From contig JBDHVC010000017.1 in NCBI GenBank assembly GCA_039809495.1, positions 17,727-81,726 of the forward strand: a stretch of 64,000 bases of DNA. Direction: 5' to 3'. This DNA is from JAFLCL01 sp039809495. Its GTDB lineage: Bacteria; Myxococcota_A; Polyangia; Polyangiales; Sandaracinaceae. The translations under genes were made by a program, and so were the position numbers. Below are positions 42,964-52,172 of this stretch, one piece after another. Numbering within the stretch: the stretch's first letter is position 1; each line of letters starts with the position of its first letter. Under the pieces are notes generated by a model. It saw nothing but the letters and a program-made list of their open reading frames with translations. It had not been told where the DNA came from and searched no databases.

Positions 42964-43593
42964 CTACCCCTTCGAGAACACGAAGAAGTGGTGGTAGGGG
43001 TTCTCCGGCACCCGAAATTGACGCTCCAGCTTCACCGGGTTCCCCCGCGTCAGATCCCGCAGAACGCGGCCCACCGAGTAGCCCCATTTGTTCAATTCCC
43101 AATGGTGCTGTCCGTCGTAACGGTGCGGAATCATTGGGAAACTCGGGACGGGTAGGAAGAATTGCGCAGGCCCCACGAGGGGCAGATGCGTGGAGATCGG
43201 CAGCGAGGCGCCGACGTCGGGGAGGGAGATCAGCACGGCTCGCTTCGCGACGCGGCAGAGCTCGCTGAAACCCCGCTGGCTCTCCTCGAAGGGGAAATGC
43301 TCCAGCACCTGGAACGCGCACGCCACGTCGAAGGCGCCGTCCGAGAAGGGCAGCTCGAGCACGGAGCCGACGTGGTCGGGGTGGAGCTCCGGATCGAGAT
43401 CCAGCGTCTCCACCCTGAGGCCGAAGCTCGCCGCCGCGGCCTTGAAGGTGCCGGGCCCCGGGCCCACCTCCAGCGCGCGCTCGGGCTCGAGCCGCGCGAG
43501 CTCCTCGAGCTGGTGGAAGAGGCTGCACCAGCGCGGCTTCGCCATGTAGCGCTCGAAGCGGTAGTGCGATGCGTCGACCTGCTTCTCTGCCAC
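42964..43593 (-). CDS. Class I SAM-dependent methyltransferase (Methyltransf_11-like)
   Basis: 209 residues from GTG 43593, preceded by GGAGGG only 3 bp away; a weak spacing. Motif I is ALEVGPGPGTFKAAAASFG and motif II ACAFQVLEHFPFEESQRGF. RVAKRAVLISLPDVGAS and a conserved WELNKWGYS region follow, as in glycan/rhamnan-modifying methyltransferases. The substrate is not known. It stops 51 bp before the rel gene ends, so the two share the minus strand. Confidence 0.85.
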   Translation of the reverse strand: MAEKQVDASHYRFERYMAKPRWCSLFHQLEELARLEPERALEVGPGPGTFKAAAASFGLRVETLDLDPELHPDHVGSVLELPFSDGAFDVACAFQVLEHFPFEESQRGFSELCRVAKRAVLISLPDVGASLPISTHLPLVGPAQFFLPVPSFPMIPHRYDGQHHWELNKWGYSVGRVLRDLTRGNPVKLERQFRVPENPYHHFFVFSKG

Positions 43594-43643
43594 GTGCCCT
43601 CCCACGCGCCCCCGGCGACGCGCTCCGCTCGACTCGGCTCCGC

Positions 43644-45815
43644 TCAGCTCCGCTCGACCGAGTAGACGCCCTCGAGGCTCTGGATGCGGCGCATCAGCGT
43701 CTGGAGCTTGCCGGCCTCGTCGACCTGGAAGTGGAAGTGGTTCACCGCGGTCCCGTCGTCGCCGACGCGGCAATTGGCCTCTTGGATGTTCACGCCCGCC
43801 TCGGTGAAGGCCGCGCTCACGTTCGTGAGGATCCCGGGCTTGTCCGTGGTGATGACGCGGAGCGAGACGGGCCGCTGGGCCTTCACGCGCTCCGACCACG
43901 TCACGTCGATGCGCCGCTCGGGGTCGAGCTCCATCGCGCGCGAGCAGCCGCGGCGATGGACCGTCACGCCACGCCCGCGCGTGATCCAGCCCGTGATCGG
44001 GTCGCCGGGCAAGGGGTTACAGCACTGCGCGAAGCGCACGACGAGGTCGTCGACGCCGTCGATCGCGATGCCGCCGCTCGAGCGACCGACCTTCTCGTTG
44101 ACCGCGCGCGCCGCCTTCTCGAAGAGCGTGGGCTTGAGCTTCGACGCGTCGTCGGCCGCCATCGTGGCGTTGAAGACGTCGAGGGCCTCGAGCTTGCCGA
44201 AGCCGACCCCGGAGAAGAGATCCTCCGCGCTCGAGAAGCGCAGCGCCTTCGCGACCTTGTCCGCCTCGCCGCTCTTCATGAAGCGCGCGAAGCTCAGGTC
44301 GCGCTTGTGGAAGACGCGCTCGACGAGGTCGCGGCCGAGCTTCACCGAGCGCTTGTGCTCCTCGGCGCGGATGTACGCGCGGATCTTCGAGCGCGCGCGC
44401 CCGGTCGCGACGAAGTCGAGCCAGTCCTTGTTCGGGCGCTGCTCGGGGTTGGTCAGGATCTCGACGACGTCGCCGTTGTGCAGCTGGTAGCGGAGCGGCT
44501 GGATCGCGCCGTTCACGCGCGCGCCCGAGCAGTGCTCGCCGACCTCGGAGTGGATCGTGTAGGCGAAGTCGATCGGCGTCGCGCCGCGCGGGAAGACCTT
44601 GAGCTGGCCCTTCGGCGTGAAGACGTAGACCTCGTCCGAGAAGAGATCGACCTTCACGGAGTCGAGGAATTCCGCCGGATCGGCGACCTCCTGCTGGAAT
44701 TCGACGAGCTGCCTCAGCCACGCGAAGCGGGCGGCGTCCTTCGCGTCCACGCCGCCGCCGCCGCGCTCCTTGTACGTCCAGTGGGCGGCGATGCCGTCCT
44801 CGGCGGTGCGGTGCATCTCGTGCGTGCGGATCTGCACCTCGATGCGCCGCTGCCCGGGGCCGATCACGGTCGTGTGGAGCGACTGGTAGTTGTTCGGCTT
44901 CGGGAGCGCGATGTAGTCCTTGAAGCGCCCGGGGATCGGGGTCCACTGCGAGTGGATGACGCCGAGCGCCGCGTAGCAGTCGCCGACGTTCTCGACGAGC
45001 ACGCGGAACGCGATGACGTCGTGGATCTGCTCGAACTCGCAGTTCGACTGCCGGATCTTCCGGTAGATCGAGTAGAGGTGCTTGAGCCGCCCCGAGACGT
45101 CGGCGGGGAAGCTCCGCTCGATCAGCATCGTCTGGAGCCGCTTGACGACGTCGGCGATGTAGCGCTCGTGGTCGCGCTTCACCTTCTTCGTCTTCTGGAC
45201 GAGGTCCGCGTACTGCTCGGGCAAGAGGTACTTGAACGAGAGATCCTCGAGCTCGCTCTTGAGCCAGTTGATGCCGAGCCGCCCCGCGAGCGGCGCGTAG
45301 ATGTCCATCGTCTCTTGCGCGATGCGGACCTGCGACTCGGGCTTCATGTGCTCGAGCGTCCGCATGTTGTCGAGGCGGTCGGCGAGCTTCACGAGGAGCA
45401 CGCGGATGTCGCGCGCCATCGCGACGAGCATCTTGCGGAAGCTCTCGGCCTGCTGGTCCTCCTTCGAGGTGAAGTTGACGCGCCCGAGCTTGGTGACGCC
45501 GTCGACGAGGAAGGCGATCTCGGCCCCGAAGCGCTTCGTCATCTCCTCGTCGCAGACGTCGCAGTCCTCGACGACGTCGTGCAGGAGCGCGGCGCAGACG
45601 CTGGCCGCGTCGAGGCGCATGTCCGAGATGATCGCGGCGACCGCGACGGGGTGGGTGATGTAGGGCTCGCCCGACTTGCGGAGCTGGCCCTCGTGCTTGG
45701 CGTGGGCGAACGCGTACGCGCGGTGGATCGCGTCGAAGTCCGCGTACGGCTGGTAGCTCCGCACCGTCTCGACGATGTCGGTGAAGCGAGCGGCACCGTG
45801 GAGTGGGGGAGCCAT
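43644..45815 (-). CDS. rel: Bifunctional (p)ppGpp synthetase/hydrolase Rel
   Basis: 723 residues. The N-terminal hydrolase carries HD at residues 79-80 in AALLHDVVEDC. The synthetase domain has GRFKDYIALPKPNNYQSLHTTV and EVQIRTHEMHRTAEDGIAAH. TGS (VFTPKGQLKVFPRGATPIDFAY), helical, zinc-finger and ACT (RVITTDKPGILTNVSAAF) domains complete a Rel/SpoT. Both activities should be intact. It controls the stringent response, which in myxobacteria also triggers fruiting-body development. Divergent from the dihaem peroxidase gene. Confidence 0.95.
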   Translation of the reverse strand: MAPPLHGAARFTDIVETVRSYQPYADFDAIHRAYAFAHAKHEGQLRKSGEPYITHPVAVAAIISDMRLDAASVCAALLHDVVEDCDVCDEEMTKRFGAEIAFLVDGVTKLGRVNFTSKEDQQAESFRKMLVAMARDIRVLLVKLADRLDNMRTLEHMKPESQVRIAQETMDIYAPLAGRLGINWLKSELEDLSFKYLLPEQYADLVQKTKKVKRDHERYIADVVKRLQTMLIERSFPADVSGRLKHLYSIYRKIRQSNCEFEQIHDVIAFRVLVENVGDCYAALGVIHSQWTPIPGRFKDYIALPKPNNYQSLHTTVIGPGQRRIEVQIRTHEMHRTAEDGIAAHWTYKERGGGGVDAKDAARFAWLRQLVEFQQEVADPAEFLDSVKVDLFSDEVYVFTPKGQLKVFPRGATPIDFAYTIHSEVGEHCSGARVNGAIQPLRYQLHNGDVVEILTNPEQRPNKDWLDFVATGRARSKIRAYIRAEEHKRSVKLGRDLVERVFHKRDLSFARFMKSGEADKVAKALRFSSAEDLFSGVGFGKLEALDVFNATMAADDASKLKPTLFEKAARAVNEKVGRSSGGIAIDGVDDLVVRFAQCCNPLPGDPITGWITRGRGVTVHRRGCSRAMELDPERRIDVTWSERVKAQRPVSLRVITTDKPGILTNVSAAFTEAGVNIQEANCRVGDDGTAVNHFHFQVDEAGKLQTLMRRIQSLEGVYSVERS

Positions 45816-46043
45816 GCGAAGCGAGGCGCTCGCGGTCTCGGCGATCCTCGACCCGCTCGCGCGAGCGGGCTCGGTCGCAGGGAGCGGCGCGCCGCTCCAC
45901 GCAAACGCTCGCGAAACCTATCATCGACGCGGGGGTGGGTCGAGGGTCGTGCCCCTCGTTCGGCGGACCCCGCGCCCGAGGGAGCCTAGCCAGAGCGCGA
46001 GGGGGGCTTGATTCGGGGGCACGGCCAGCATATTCGGCGCCGT

Positions 46044-47153
46044 ATGCGCAACCAGCACCTCGTCCTCTCCCTCGCGGGCGCGCTCACGCTCTCGCTGGGG
46101 CTCGCCGCGTGCGGCGAGGATCACCCCGCCGAGCCCGCGAGCACCACGACGACGCCCGCGACGCCCGCCGAGCCGACGGCCCAGCCGTCGACGCCCGCCG
46201 CGGCCTCGGTCGTCGAGCCGATGCCCGCCGCCGAGGTGAACATGGCCAAGGTGCTCCTCGGCCGGCGGCTCTTCTTCGACACGCGCCTCTCGGGCGACGG
46301 CACGCTCTCCTGCGCGAGCTGCCACTCGCTCGACGCGGGCGGCGCCGAGCACCGCGCGACGTCGATCGGGATCCGCGGCCAGGTCGGGCCGATCAACGCG
46401 CCGACGGTGCTCAACTCGAGCCACAACTTCGTGCAGTTCTGGGACGGTCGCGCCGCGACCCTCGAGGAGCAGGCCGAGGGCCCGGTCGCGAACCCGATCG
46501 AGATGGGCGCCGACTGGGAGCAGGTCGTCGCGACCCTCGCCGCGAGCGAGCCGGACGCGGCCGAATTCCGCGCGATCTACGGCGACGGCGTGACGAAGGC
46601 GAACATCACGAACGCCATCGCCGAGTACGAGCGCTACCTCGTCACCCCCTCGCGCTTCGACGCGTTCCTCGGCGGCGATCACGCCGCGCTCAGCGAGCAG
46701 GAGCAGCACGGCTGGGCGAGCTTCCAGTCCATCGGCTGCACCACCTGCCACCGCGGCGTGAACCTCGGCGGCACGATGTACCAGCGCATGGGGCTCCTCC
46801 ACGACTACTTCCAGGAGCGCGGCACGCCCGAGACGGACGCGGATCAGGGCCGCTTCAACGTCACGCACGACGAGGCGGATCGGCACAAGTTCAAGGTGCC
46901 GACGCTGCGCAACGTGGAGCTCACGGCGCCCTACTTCCACGACGGATCGCAGGCGGAGCTCGCAAGCGCGGTGCGCATCATGGCGCACGTCCAGCTCAAC
47001 CGAGACCTGACGGACGCCGAGGTGAGCGACCTCGTCGCCTTCCTCCGCAGCCTCACCGGCGCGCTCCCCGCAGAGGCGCGCATGCCGGCCGCCGCGGGGG
47101 CGCCCGCCGCCGAGGGCGCGACGGCGCCGGCGGGGACGACGGCCCCGAACTGA
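46044..47153 (+). CDS. Dihaem cytochrome c peroxidase (CcpA/MauG family) lipoprotein
   Basis: 369 residues from ATG 46044. Lipobox LGLAAC (Cys23). Two CxxCH haem sites, CASCH near residue 92 and CTTCH near residue 233, lie in LSCASCHSLDAGG and SIGCTTCHRGVN. Axial Met/His candidates and the AEHRATSIGIRGQVG stretch match periplasmic peroxidases. It reduces H2O2 with cytochrome c electrons. An upstream ATG would add 12 residues, but the signal peptide starts at MRNQHLVLSL. Confidence 0.92.
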   Translation: MRNQHLVLSLAGALTLSLGLAACGEDHPAEPASTTTTPATPAEPTAQPSTPAAASVVEPMPAAEVNMAKVLLGRRLFFDTRLSGDGTLSCASCHSLDAGGAEHRATSIGIRGQVGPINAPTVLNSSHNFVQFWDGRAATLEEQAEGPVANPIEMGADWEQVVATLAASEPDAAEFRAIYGDGVTKANITNAIAEYERYLVTPSRFDAFLGGDHAALSEQEQHGWASFQSIGCTTCHRGVNLGGTMYQRMGLLHDYFQERGTPETDADQGRFNVTHDEADRHKFKVPTLRNVELTAPYFHDGSQAELASAVRIMAHVQLNRDLTDAEVSDLVAFLRSLTGALPAEARMPAAAGAPAAEGATAPAGTTAPN

Positions 47154-47165
47154 GCCGAGGGCGCG

Positions 47166-47801
47166 GTGCGCGAGCCGCCCGAGGGCACCTACCGCGCGTC
47201 GCTCCCGATGCGGAGCCGGCGCGCGCCGCGCTGCGCGCGCTGCCACTACGCGGCGGGGGTGTGCCTCTGCGCGAGCCTTGAGCGCCTCGCCGTCCGCACG
47301 CGCGTCCACGTCGTCGCGCACTACATCGAGCTCCAGAAGACGACGAACACGTCGCGCCTCGCGGTCCTCGCCCTCGAGCGCGCGACGCTCCACGGGCGGG
47401 GCGATCCGAACGATCGCGCGCCCGGCCCCGTCCCCGAGGGGCACCGCCTCGTCCTCTTCCCGAGCGAGGGCGCGCGGACGCTCACGCCCGAGGACGCGCG
47501 CGACGACCTCGTCCTCGTCGTCCCCGACGGCACCTGGACGCAGGCCGGGCGGATCGCGCGCCGCGACCCCGCGGCCCTCGGCGCCGAGCACGTCCGCCTC
47601 CCGCCGCGCGGCCCCTCGCGCTACCCGCTGCGCCACACCGAGCGCGAGGGCGCCGTCTCGAGCCTCGAGGCGATCGCGTGCGCGCTCGGCGTCCTCGAGG
47701 GCCCGCACGTCGAGCGCCACCTCCTCTCCGTCTTCGACGCCTTCGTCGCGCGCGCGGTGCAGAAGCGGCTCGGGGCCCTCGAGGATCGCGAGACGACCTG
47801 A
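47166..47801 (+). CDS. DTW-domain tRNA-uridine aminocarboxypropyltransferase
   Basis: 211 residues starting with GTG 12 bp after the peroxidase stop. The zinc ribbon CARCHYAAGVCLC lies at 24-36 and the DxTW motif in VVPDGTWTQAGR, which define TapT/TuaA-type enzymes that make acp3U in tRNA. SLEAIACALGVLEG is the usual C-terminal feature. Target uridine position unknown. Confidence 0.88.
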   Translation: MREPPEGTYRASLPMRSRRAPRCARCHYAAGVCLCASLERLAVRTRVHVVAHYIELQKTTNTSRLAVLALERATLHGRGDPNDRAPGPVPEGHRLVLFPSEGARTLTPEDARDDLVLVVPDGTWTQAGRIARRDPAALGAEHVRLPPRGPSRYPLRHTEREGAVSSLEAIACALGVLEGPHVERHLLSVFDAFVARAVQKRLGALEDRETT

Positions 47802-47833
47802 AGCAGCGCCCTCCCTCGCCCCGGCGCGGCGCC

Positions 47834-47886
47834 TTGACATACGAACTCGTATGTACCAGACGTCGTCGACCTACGGGCTCGTATGT
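47834..47886 (+). promoter_or_regulatory. Two palindromic operators overlapping a -35-like TTGACA
   Basis: ACATACGA-AC-TCGTATGT (47837-47854) is a perfect 8-bp inverted repeat that overlaps TTGACA at 47834-47839. A second, imperfect copy lies at 47869-47886 (left arm 6 of 8 matches, right arm TCGTATGT identical), 32 bp or about three helical turns downstream. TetR-type repressors often use such sites. The kinase gene starts 27 bp after the second site. The regulator is not in the window. Confidence 0.75.
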
Positions 47887-47913
47887 CGCCGAGCCCGCCC
47901 CCGCGAGGTGGAC

Positions 47914-49335
47914 ATGCAGGCCCTGGTCGAAGAGATTTCGCCGATGCTCGAATCCACGCCGTCGAGCGAGCGCGCCGAGCCGAGCCGAGAGGCGATCATC
48001 CCGCGGGCCACGCTCGGGGAGACGCTCGCGCGGGCCGTCGTGGTGCTCTCGATCCTCCTCTACTGGGGCCTCCGACGCCTCCTCGCGGCGTTCACCACGC
48101 CGCTCGACGAGCCGGCCCGCCTCGACGGGCCGATCGCGCTCCGGCGCGCGTTCGAGCGGCTCGGGCCCATCTACATCAAGCTCGGCCAGCTCATCGCGTC
48201 GGGCGAGGCGCTCTTCCCCGAGCGGTACTCGAGAGAGTTCCGCAGGCTCCTCGATCGCGTGCCGCCGTTCCCGATGGCGGAGGTCGAGCGGATCGTCGAG
48301 GAGGAGCTGGGCGGCCCCATCGCCACGCGCTTCGAGACGTTCGAGGCGAGGCCGATGGCGGCGGCGAGCATCGCGCAGGTGCACGGCGCGACGCTCGTCG
48401 GCGGGCGCGAGGTCGTCGTGAAGATCCAGCGGCCCGGCCTCGCGCGCCTGGCCGCGACGGATCTGCGTATCCTCCGCGTCTTCGCGCGGATCGCGATGGC
48501 GGTCTCGGGGCTCGCGCGCAACTCGAACGTGATCGCCTTCGTCGACGACTTCGAGACGAACCTCCGCGAGGAGCTGGACTTCCGCGGCGAGGCCCGCGCG
48601 ATGGGCGAGTTCAACGACGCGATGCGCGTCTTCGGCAACGACCGGACGCGCGCCCCAGAGGTCATCGACGCGCTCACGTCGAGGCGCGTGCTCACGATGG
48701 AGCGCTTCCGCGGCTACCGCATCGACGACGTCGAGGCCGTACGCGCGAGCGGCTACGACGCCGTCGAGGCGCTGCTCCACGGGATCCGCTCGTGGTTCCA
48801 GACCCTCATCCTCCGCGGCTTCTTCCACGGCGACGTCCACGCGGGGAACTTCATGCTGCTCTCGGACGGGCGCATCGGCTTCCTCGACTTCGGCATCGTC
48901 GGGCGCTTCGGCGAGGCGCACCGCGAGGGCGTCATCGAGTACGTGCTCGGCTTCCAGCAGCACGACTTCGGGCGCGTCGCGGACGCGATGCTGCTCATGA
49001 AGACGGCGAAGGACGCCGCGCAGGTCGATCGCGAGCGGCTCGCGCGCGACATGGAGGAGACCTTCGCGCCCTTCTTCCCGAGGCCGGGCGAGGCCGAGTC
49101 CGAGGCGGCGAGGGAGGCGCGCGCGGGCCTGCGCGACTTCGTGCCGGGGCTCATCCGCACGGGCCTCGCGCACGGCCTCAGGATGCCGCGCGAGCTCGTG
49201 CTCGTGACGAAGCAGCTCGTCTACCTCGATCGCTACTCGCGCGCGTACGGCGGCGACGACATGAACGTGCTCACCGACACGCGCCTCACGAACACGATCG
49301 TGCAGGACTCGTTCGTCGCGATGCTGTCTCGCTGA
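47914..49335 (+). CDS. ABC1/UbiB-type atypical kinase
   Basis: 473 residues from ATG 47914, preceded by GAGGTGG at the right distance; the ATG at 47851 lies inside the operator and would add 21 poorly conserved residues. KLGQ (KxGQ motif), AAASIAQVHGATL (Ala-rich loop), VVVKIQRPG, HGDVHAGNFM and FLDFGIVGR are all present. UbiB-type proteins use an atypical kinase fold to extract or transfer isoprenoid lipids for quinone synthesis. No other ubi gene is near. Confidence 0.9.
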   Translation: MQALVEEISPMLESTPSSERAEPSREAIIPRATLGETLARAVVVLSILLYWGLRRLLAAFTTPLDEPARLDGPIALRRAFERLGPIYIKLGQLIASGEALFPERYSREFRRLLDRVPPFPMAEVERIVEEELGGPIATRFETFEARPMAAASIAQVHGATLVGGREVVVKIQRPGLARLAATDLRILRVFARIAMAVSGLARNSNVIAFVDDFETNLREELDFRGEARAMGEFNDAMRVFGNDRTRAPEVIDALTSRRVLTMERFRGYRIDDVEAVRASGYDAVEALLHGIRSWFQTLILRGFFHGDVHAGNFMLLSDGRIGFLDFGIVGRFGEAHREGVIEYVLGFQQHDFGRVADAMLLMKTAKDAAQVDRERLARDMEETFAPFFPRPGEAESEAAREARAGLRDFVPGLIRTGLAHGLRMPRELVLVTKQLVYLDRYSRAYGGDDMNVLTDTRLTNTIVQDSFVAMLSR

Positions 49336-49395
49336 CGAGGGGCGCGCTGACGGCGGGCTCGCCGAAGGAGGGCTCGCCGACGCGCGGGTGGGCGA

Positions 49396-50073
49396 TCAGG
49401 CGAGCACGGCCTCGAAGAGGCGGCGGCCGTCGTCGTTCCCGAGGATGGCCTCGCTCGCGCGCTCGGGGTGGGGCATGAGGCCGAGCACGTTGCGCCTCGC
49501 GTTGTAGAGGCCCGCGATCTCGTTGCGCGAGCCGTTCACCGTGGCGCCGCGGAGCTTCTTGCCATCGGCCGCGACGTAGCGGAGCGCGACCTGGCCCTCG
49601 CCCTCGAGGCGCGCGAGCGTCTCGTCGTCGCAGTGGTAGCGGCCCTCGGCGTGCGCGATCGGGAGGCGCAGCGTCGTGCCCCGCGCGAGGCCGCGCGTGA
49701 AGCGGCCCTCGCCCTCGACGTTCACCCACACGTCGCGGCACTCGAAGCGCAGGTGCGCGTTGCGCGTGAGCACGCCCGGCAAGAGCCCCATCTCGGCGAG
49801 GATCTGGAAGCCGTTGCAGATGCCGAGGAGCGGCGCGCCCCGCTCGGCGTGTCGCACGATCGCGCCCGCGATGGGCGAGAAGCGCGCGATGGCGCCCGTG
49901 CGGAGATAGTCGCCGTGCGCGAAGCCGCCCGGCAAGATGACGAGCTCGGCGTCCGCGAGGCTCGTCTCCTTGTGGAAGACGAGACGCGCGTCCCAGCCCA
50001 TCACGTCGCGCGCGACGTGGAGAGCGTCCCAGTCCGCGTTCGAGCCGGGAAAGACGACGACGGCGACCTTCAT
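49396..50073 (-). CDS. purQ: Phosphoribosylformylglycinamidine synthase, glutaminase subunit
   Basis: 225 residues. The nucleophile Cys86 is in LLGICNGFQILAEMG, with the His/Glu pair in LGLMPHPERASEAIL. MKVAVVVFPGSNAD is the usual N-terminus. PurQ supplies ammonia to PurL for FGAM synthesis in the purine pathway. PurL, PurS and PurC are not nearby, unlike in bacilli. The gene lies alone. Confidence 0.96.
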   Translation of the reverse strand: MKVAVVVFPGSNADWDALHVARDVMGWDARLVFHKETSLADAELVILPGGFAHGDYLRTGAIARFSPIAGAIVRHAERGAPLLGICNGFQILAEMGLLPGVLTRNAHLRFECRDVWVNVEGEGRFTRGLARGTTLRLPIAHAEGRYHCDDETLARLEGEGQVALRYVAADGKKLRGATVNGSRNEIAGLYNARRNVLGLMPHPERASEAILGNDDGRRLFEAVLA

Positions 50074-50236
50074 CGCGACCTCCGAGTGCGGGCGCGAGGA
50101 TAGTCGCCAGGGCGGGCTTGTCGACCAGCGTGCGCCGACCCCGCGCCGCGTGGCACGCTCCCCGGCGATCCTCCTCGCCCACGCTTGAATCACCGCGCCA
50201 GGGCTCGCGTCCCACCCACCTCGCTCGGAGGTCCCC

Positions 50237-51589
50237 GTGACTCGCACGATGAAGCACACGCTCGCCCTCGCCCTCGCGCTCTTCGCGCCCGCCCTCTTCG
50301 GCTCGAGCCCCGCGCGCGCGCAGCGACGCGGCGGGGCGGTGGTGGTGCAGCCGGAGGGAGGGCGGCGTCCACGGCCGGGCGGCACCGTCGTCGTCACGCC
50401 GCCCGCGCCCCCTCGACCGGGCACGGGTCGACCGGGAGCCGTCATCGTCACGCCCGAGCCAGGGCGACGGCCTGGAGCGGGCGTCATCGTCACGCCGCCC
50501 CTGCCACCTCAGCCTCGACCGGGCACCGTCGTCGTCACGCCGCCCGCGCCCCCTCGGCCTCGACCGGGCACCGTCGTCGTCACGCCGCCCGCGCCCCCTC
50601 AGCCTCGACCGGGCACCGTCGTCGTCACGCCGCCCGCGCCGCAGCCGGGCGTGGTGATCGTCGGCCCGCGCGGCGTCGTCCCGACGCCTCCCTCGCGGAT
50701 CATCGTCGGCGCGCCGCCGCCGCCGCCGCCGCGGGTCATCCATCGCCCGCCCCCGAGCGGCCACGGGATGATCTGGATCGAGCCCTACTGGGGCTGGACG
50801 GGCAGCTCCTGGCAGTGGATCGACGGGCACTGGGAGGCTCCTCCCCAGCGAGGCGCGATCTGGGTCGTCCCGCAGTGGGATGGCTCGAACTGGACGCCCG
50901 GCTACTGGACCATGGCGGGCGTGTACGCCCAAGAGCCGCAGTACTCCGGCTCGGCGTACCAGGTGGGTCAGTACACGTCGGGCTACTTCACCCCGAGCGA
51001 TCTCCGCGACGCGACGGGCCTCTATCAGGACTACGCCGTGTGGCTGAACGCCGGGGATCTCGTGACGTTCGTCGTCTCGGGCGGACCGATGGACGGCTAC
51101 CCCGGCCAGCGCCTCGCCGTCGGGCTCACGCTCCTGCTCGACGCTCGCCCGATCGCGGGCGAGACGGCCTCGAGCACGTGGGACGCGCAGCTCACCCACC
51201 GCGCGCGCCGCGCCGGCGTCTACACGCTCCGCGTCTCCTCGCGCAGCGGGCCCGCGGCCACGGGCTCGTACATCCTCACGAGCGCGCAGGGGCAGTGGAC
51301 CTCGGGGAGCCTCTATGACCGCTACTGGGCCACGCCCGCGCCCGCGCCCGTCGCGCCCGCGCCGGCTGCCCCCGGGGTGCCGGACTGCCGCACGACGCTC
51401 CTCCAGCTCGGCCACTCCGCGACGAACCTGATGTTCTGCGATGGCGCCGAGCCCTACTGCGCGGACGCGCTCCTGCGCGCCGGCCACGCGCCGGCGAACC
51501 TCCAGTTCTGCCAGGGCGTCCAGCCGCAGTGCGCCGTCCAGCTCCTCGCGAGCGGGCAGAGCCCGACCCTGCTCATGAATTGCCGCTGA
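50237..51589 (+). CDS. Exported Pro-rich protein with YxWGW and Cys repeats
   Basis: 450 residues from a GTG; MKHTLALALA four residues later is an equal start. Signal peptide ends about residue 29. Residues 45-160 are proline/valine repeats (TVVVTPPAPPRPRPG). Residues 180-250 have the YWGWTGSSWQWIDGHWE and PGYW patterns of YxWxxGxW exported proteins. Residues 370-450 contain three repeats of about 26 residues with pattern C..LL..GHSATNLMFC. The family is unknown. Confidence 0.7.
   Translation: MTRTMKHTLALALALFAPALFGSSPARAQRRGGAVVVQPEGGRRPRPGGTVVVTPPAPPRPGTGRPGAVIVTPEPGRRPGAGVIVTPPLPPQPRPGTVVVTPPAPPRPRPGTVVVTPPAPPQPRPGTVVVTPPAPQPGVVIVGPRGVVPTPPSRIIVGAPPPPPPRVIHRPPPSGHGMIWIEPYWGWTGSSWQWIDGHWEAPPQRGAIWVVPQWDGSNWTPGYWTMAGVYAQEPQYSGSAYQVGQYTSGYFTPSDLRDATGLYQDYAVWLNAGDLVTFVVSGGPMDGYPGQRLAVGLTLLLDARPIAGETASSTWDAQLTHRARRAGVYTLRVSSRSGPAATGSYILTSAQGQWTSGSLYDRYWATPAPAPVAPAPAAPGVPDCRTTLLQLGHSATNLMFCDGAEPYCADALLRAGHAPANLQFCQGVQPQCAVQLLASGQSPTLLMNCR
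50385..50645 (+). repeat. About 45-bp tandem repeats coding Pro-rich segments
   Basis: The block CCGGGCACCGTCGTCGTCAC and its following CCGCCC/GCGCCC stretch is repeated at about 50520, 50565 and 50613 with a more divergent copy earlier. Repeat edges are inexact. It codes the TVVVTPPAPP peptide and could vary by recombination. Confidence 0.7.
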
Positions 51590-51646
51590 CGAGCGCGAGG
51601 CGGTCGGCGTGGATCGCGCCGCGCCGCCGGCGCTACAATCGCGCGC

Positions 51647-52159
51647 ATGAAGACGAACTGGCTCCGCTCGATCGCGTCGGTATCGGCGCTCGTCGCCCTC
51701 GCCGGGCTCACCGCGTCCTGCACGCAGGAGCCGGTCGACGCCTCGGGGACGTGGAACATCAACCTCACGAACGGCGCGAACGGCTGCGCGCTCGAGAACT
51801 GGACGGAGGGGAGCGAGGCGCGCGACGTGCGGCTCACCATCACGCAGGTGGGCAGCTCGGCGACGGGCAGCCTCGACGGCGCCGTCGGCACCTTGGCCGA
51901 CGTCGTCTTCGGGACCCACACCTTCTCGTCCGGCATGGTCTCCGGCGAGCACATCGACCTGCACCTCGTGGGACGGGCGGGCAGCGAAGGGAGCTGCGCG
52001 TTCACGCCGCAGCTCGACGTCTCGGGCACCGTGCACGGCAACACGATCGAGGGCCGCGTCGTGTGGTCCTACGACACGAATTCGAGCGCCGACTGCGGCG
52101 TCAAGGCCACCTGCGAGACGCTCCAGAGCTTCGCCGGCTCACGCCCGCCGCGGCCTTGA
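51647..52159 (+). CDS. Small lipoprotein, unknown
   Basis: 170 residues. Lipobox LTASC at about residue 25. The rest is beta-rich with Thr/Ser/Gly and several Cys (NGCALENW, GSCAFTPQ, SADCGVKATCETL). The GTWNINLTNGANGC start and VSGTVHGNTIEG hint at a lipocalin-like barrel, but this is only a fold impression. It ends 13 bp before the convergent oxidoreductase. Confidence 0.55.
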   Translation: MKTNWLRSIASVSALVALAGLTASCTQEPVDASGTWNINLTNGANGCALENWTEGSEARDVRLTITQVGSSATGSLDGAVGTLADVVFGTHTFSSGMVSGEHIDLHLVGRAGSEGSCAFTPQLDVSGTVHGNTIEGRVVWSYDTNSSADCGVKATCETLQSFAGSRPPRP

Positions 52160-52172
52160 GCGACGCGCGCCG

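Noticed and set aside
47851..47913. Upstream ATG for the UbiB-type kinase
   Set aside because: It falls inside the operator palindrome and lacks a Shine-Dalgarno; ATG 47914 has GAGGTGG.
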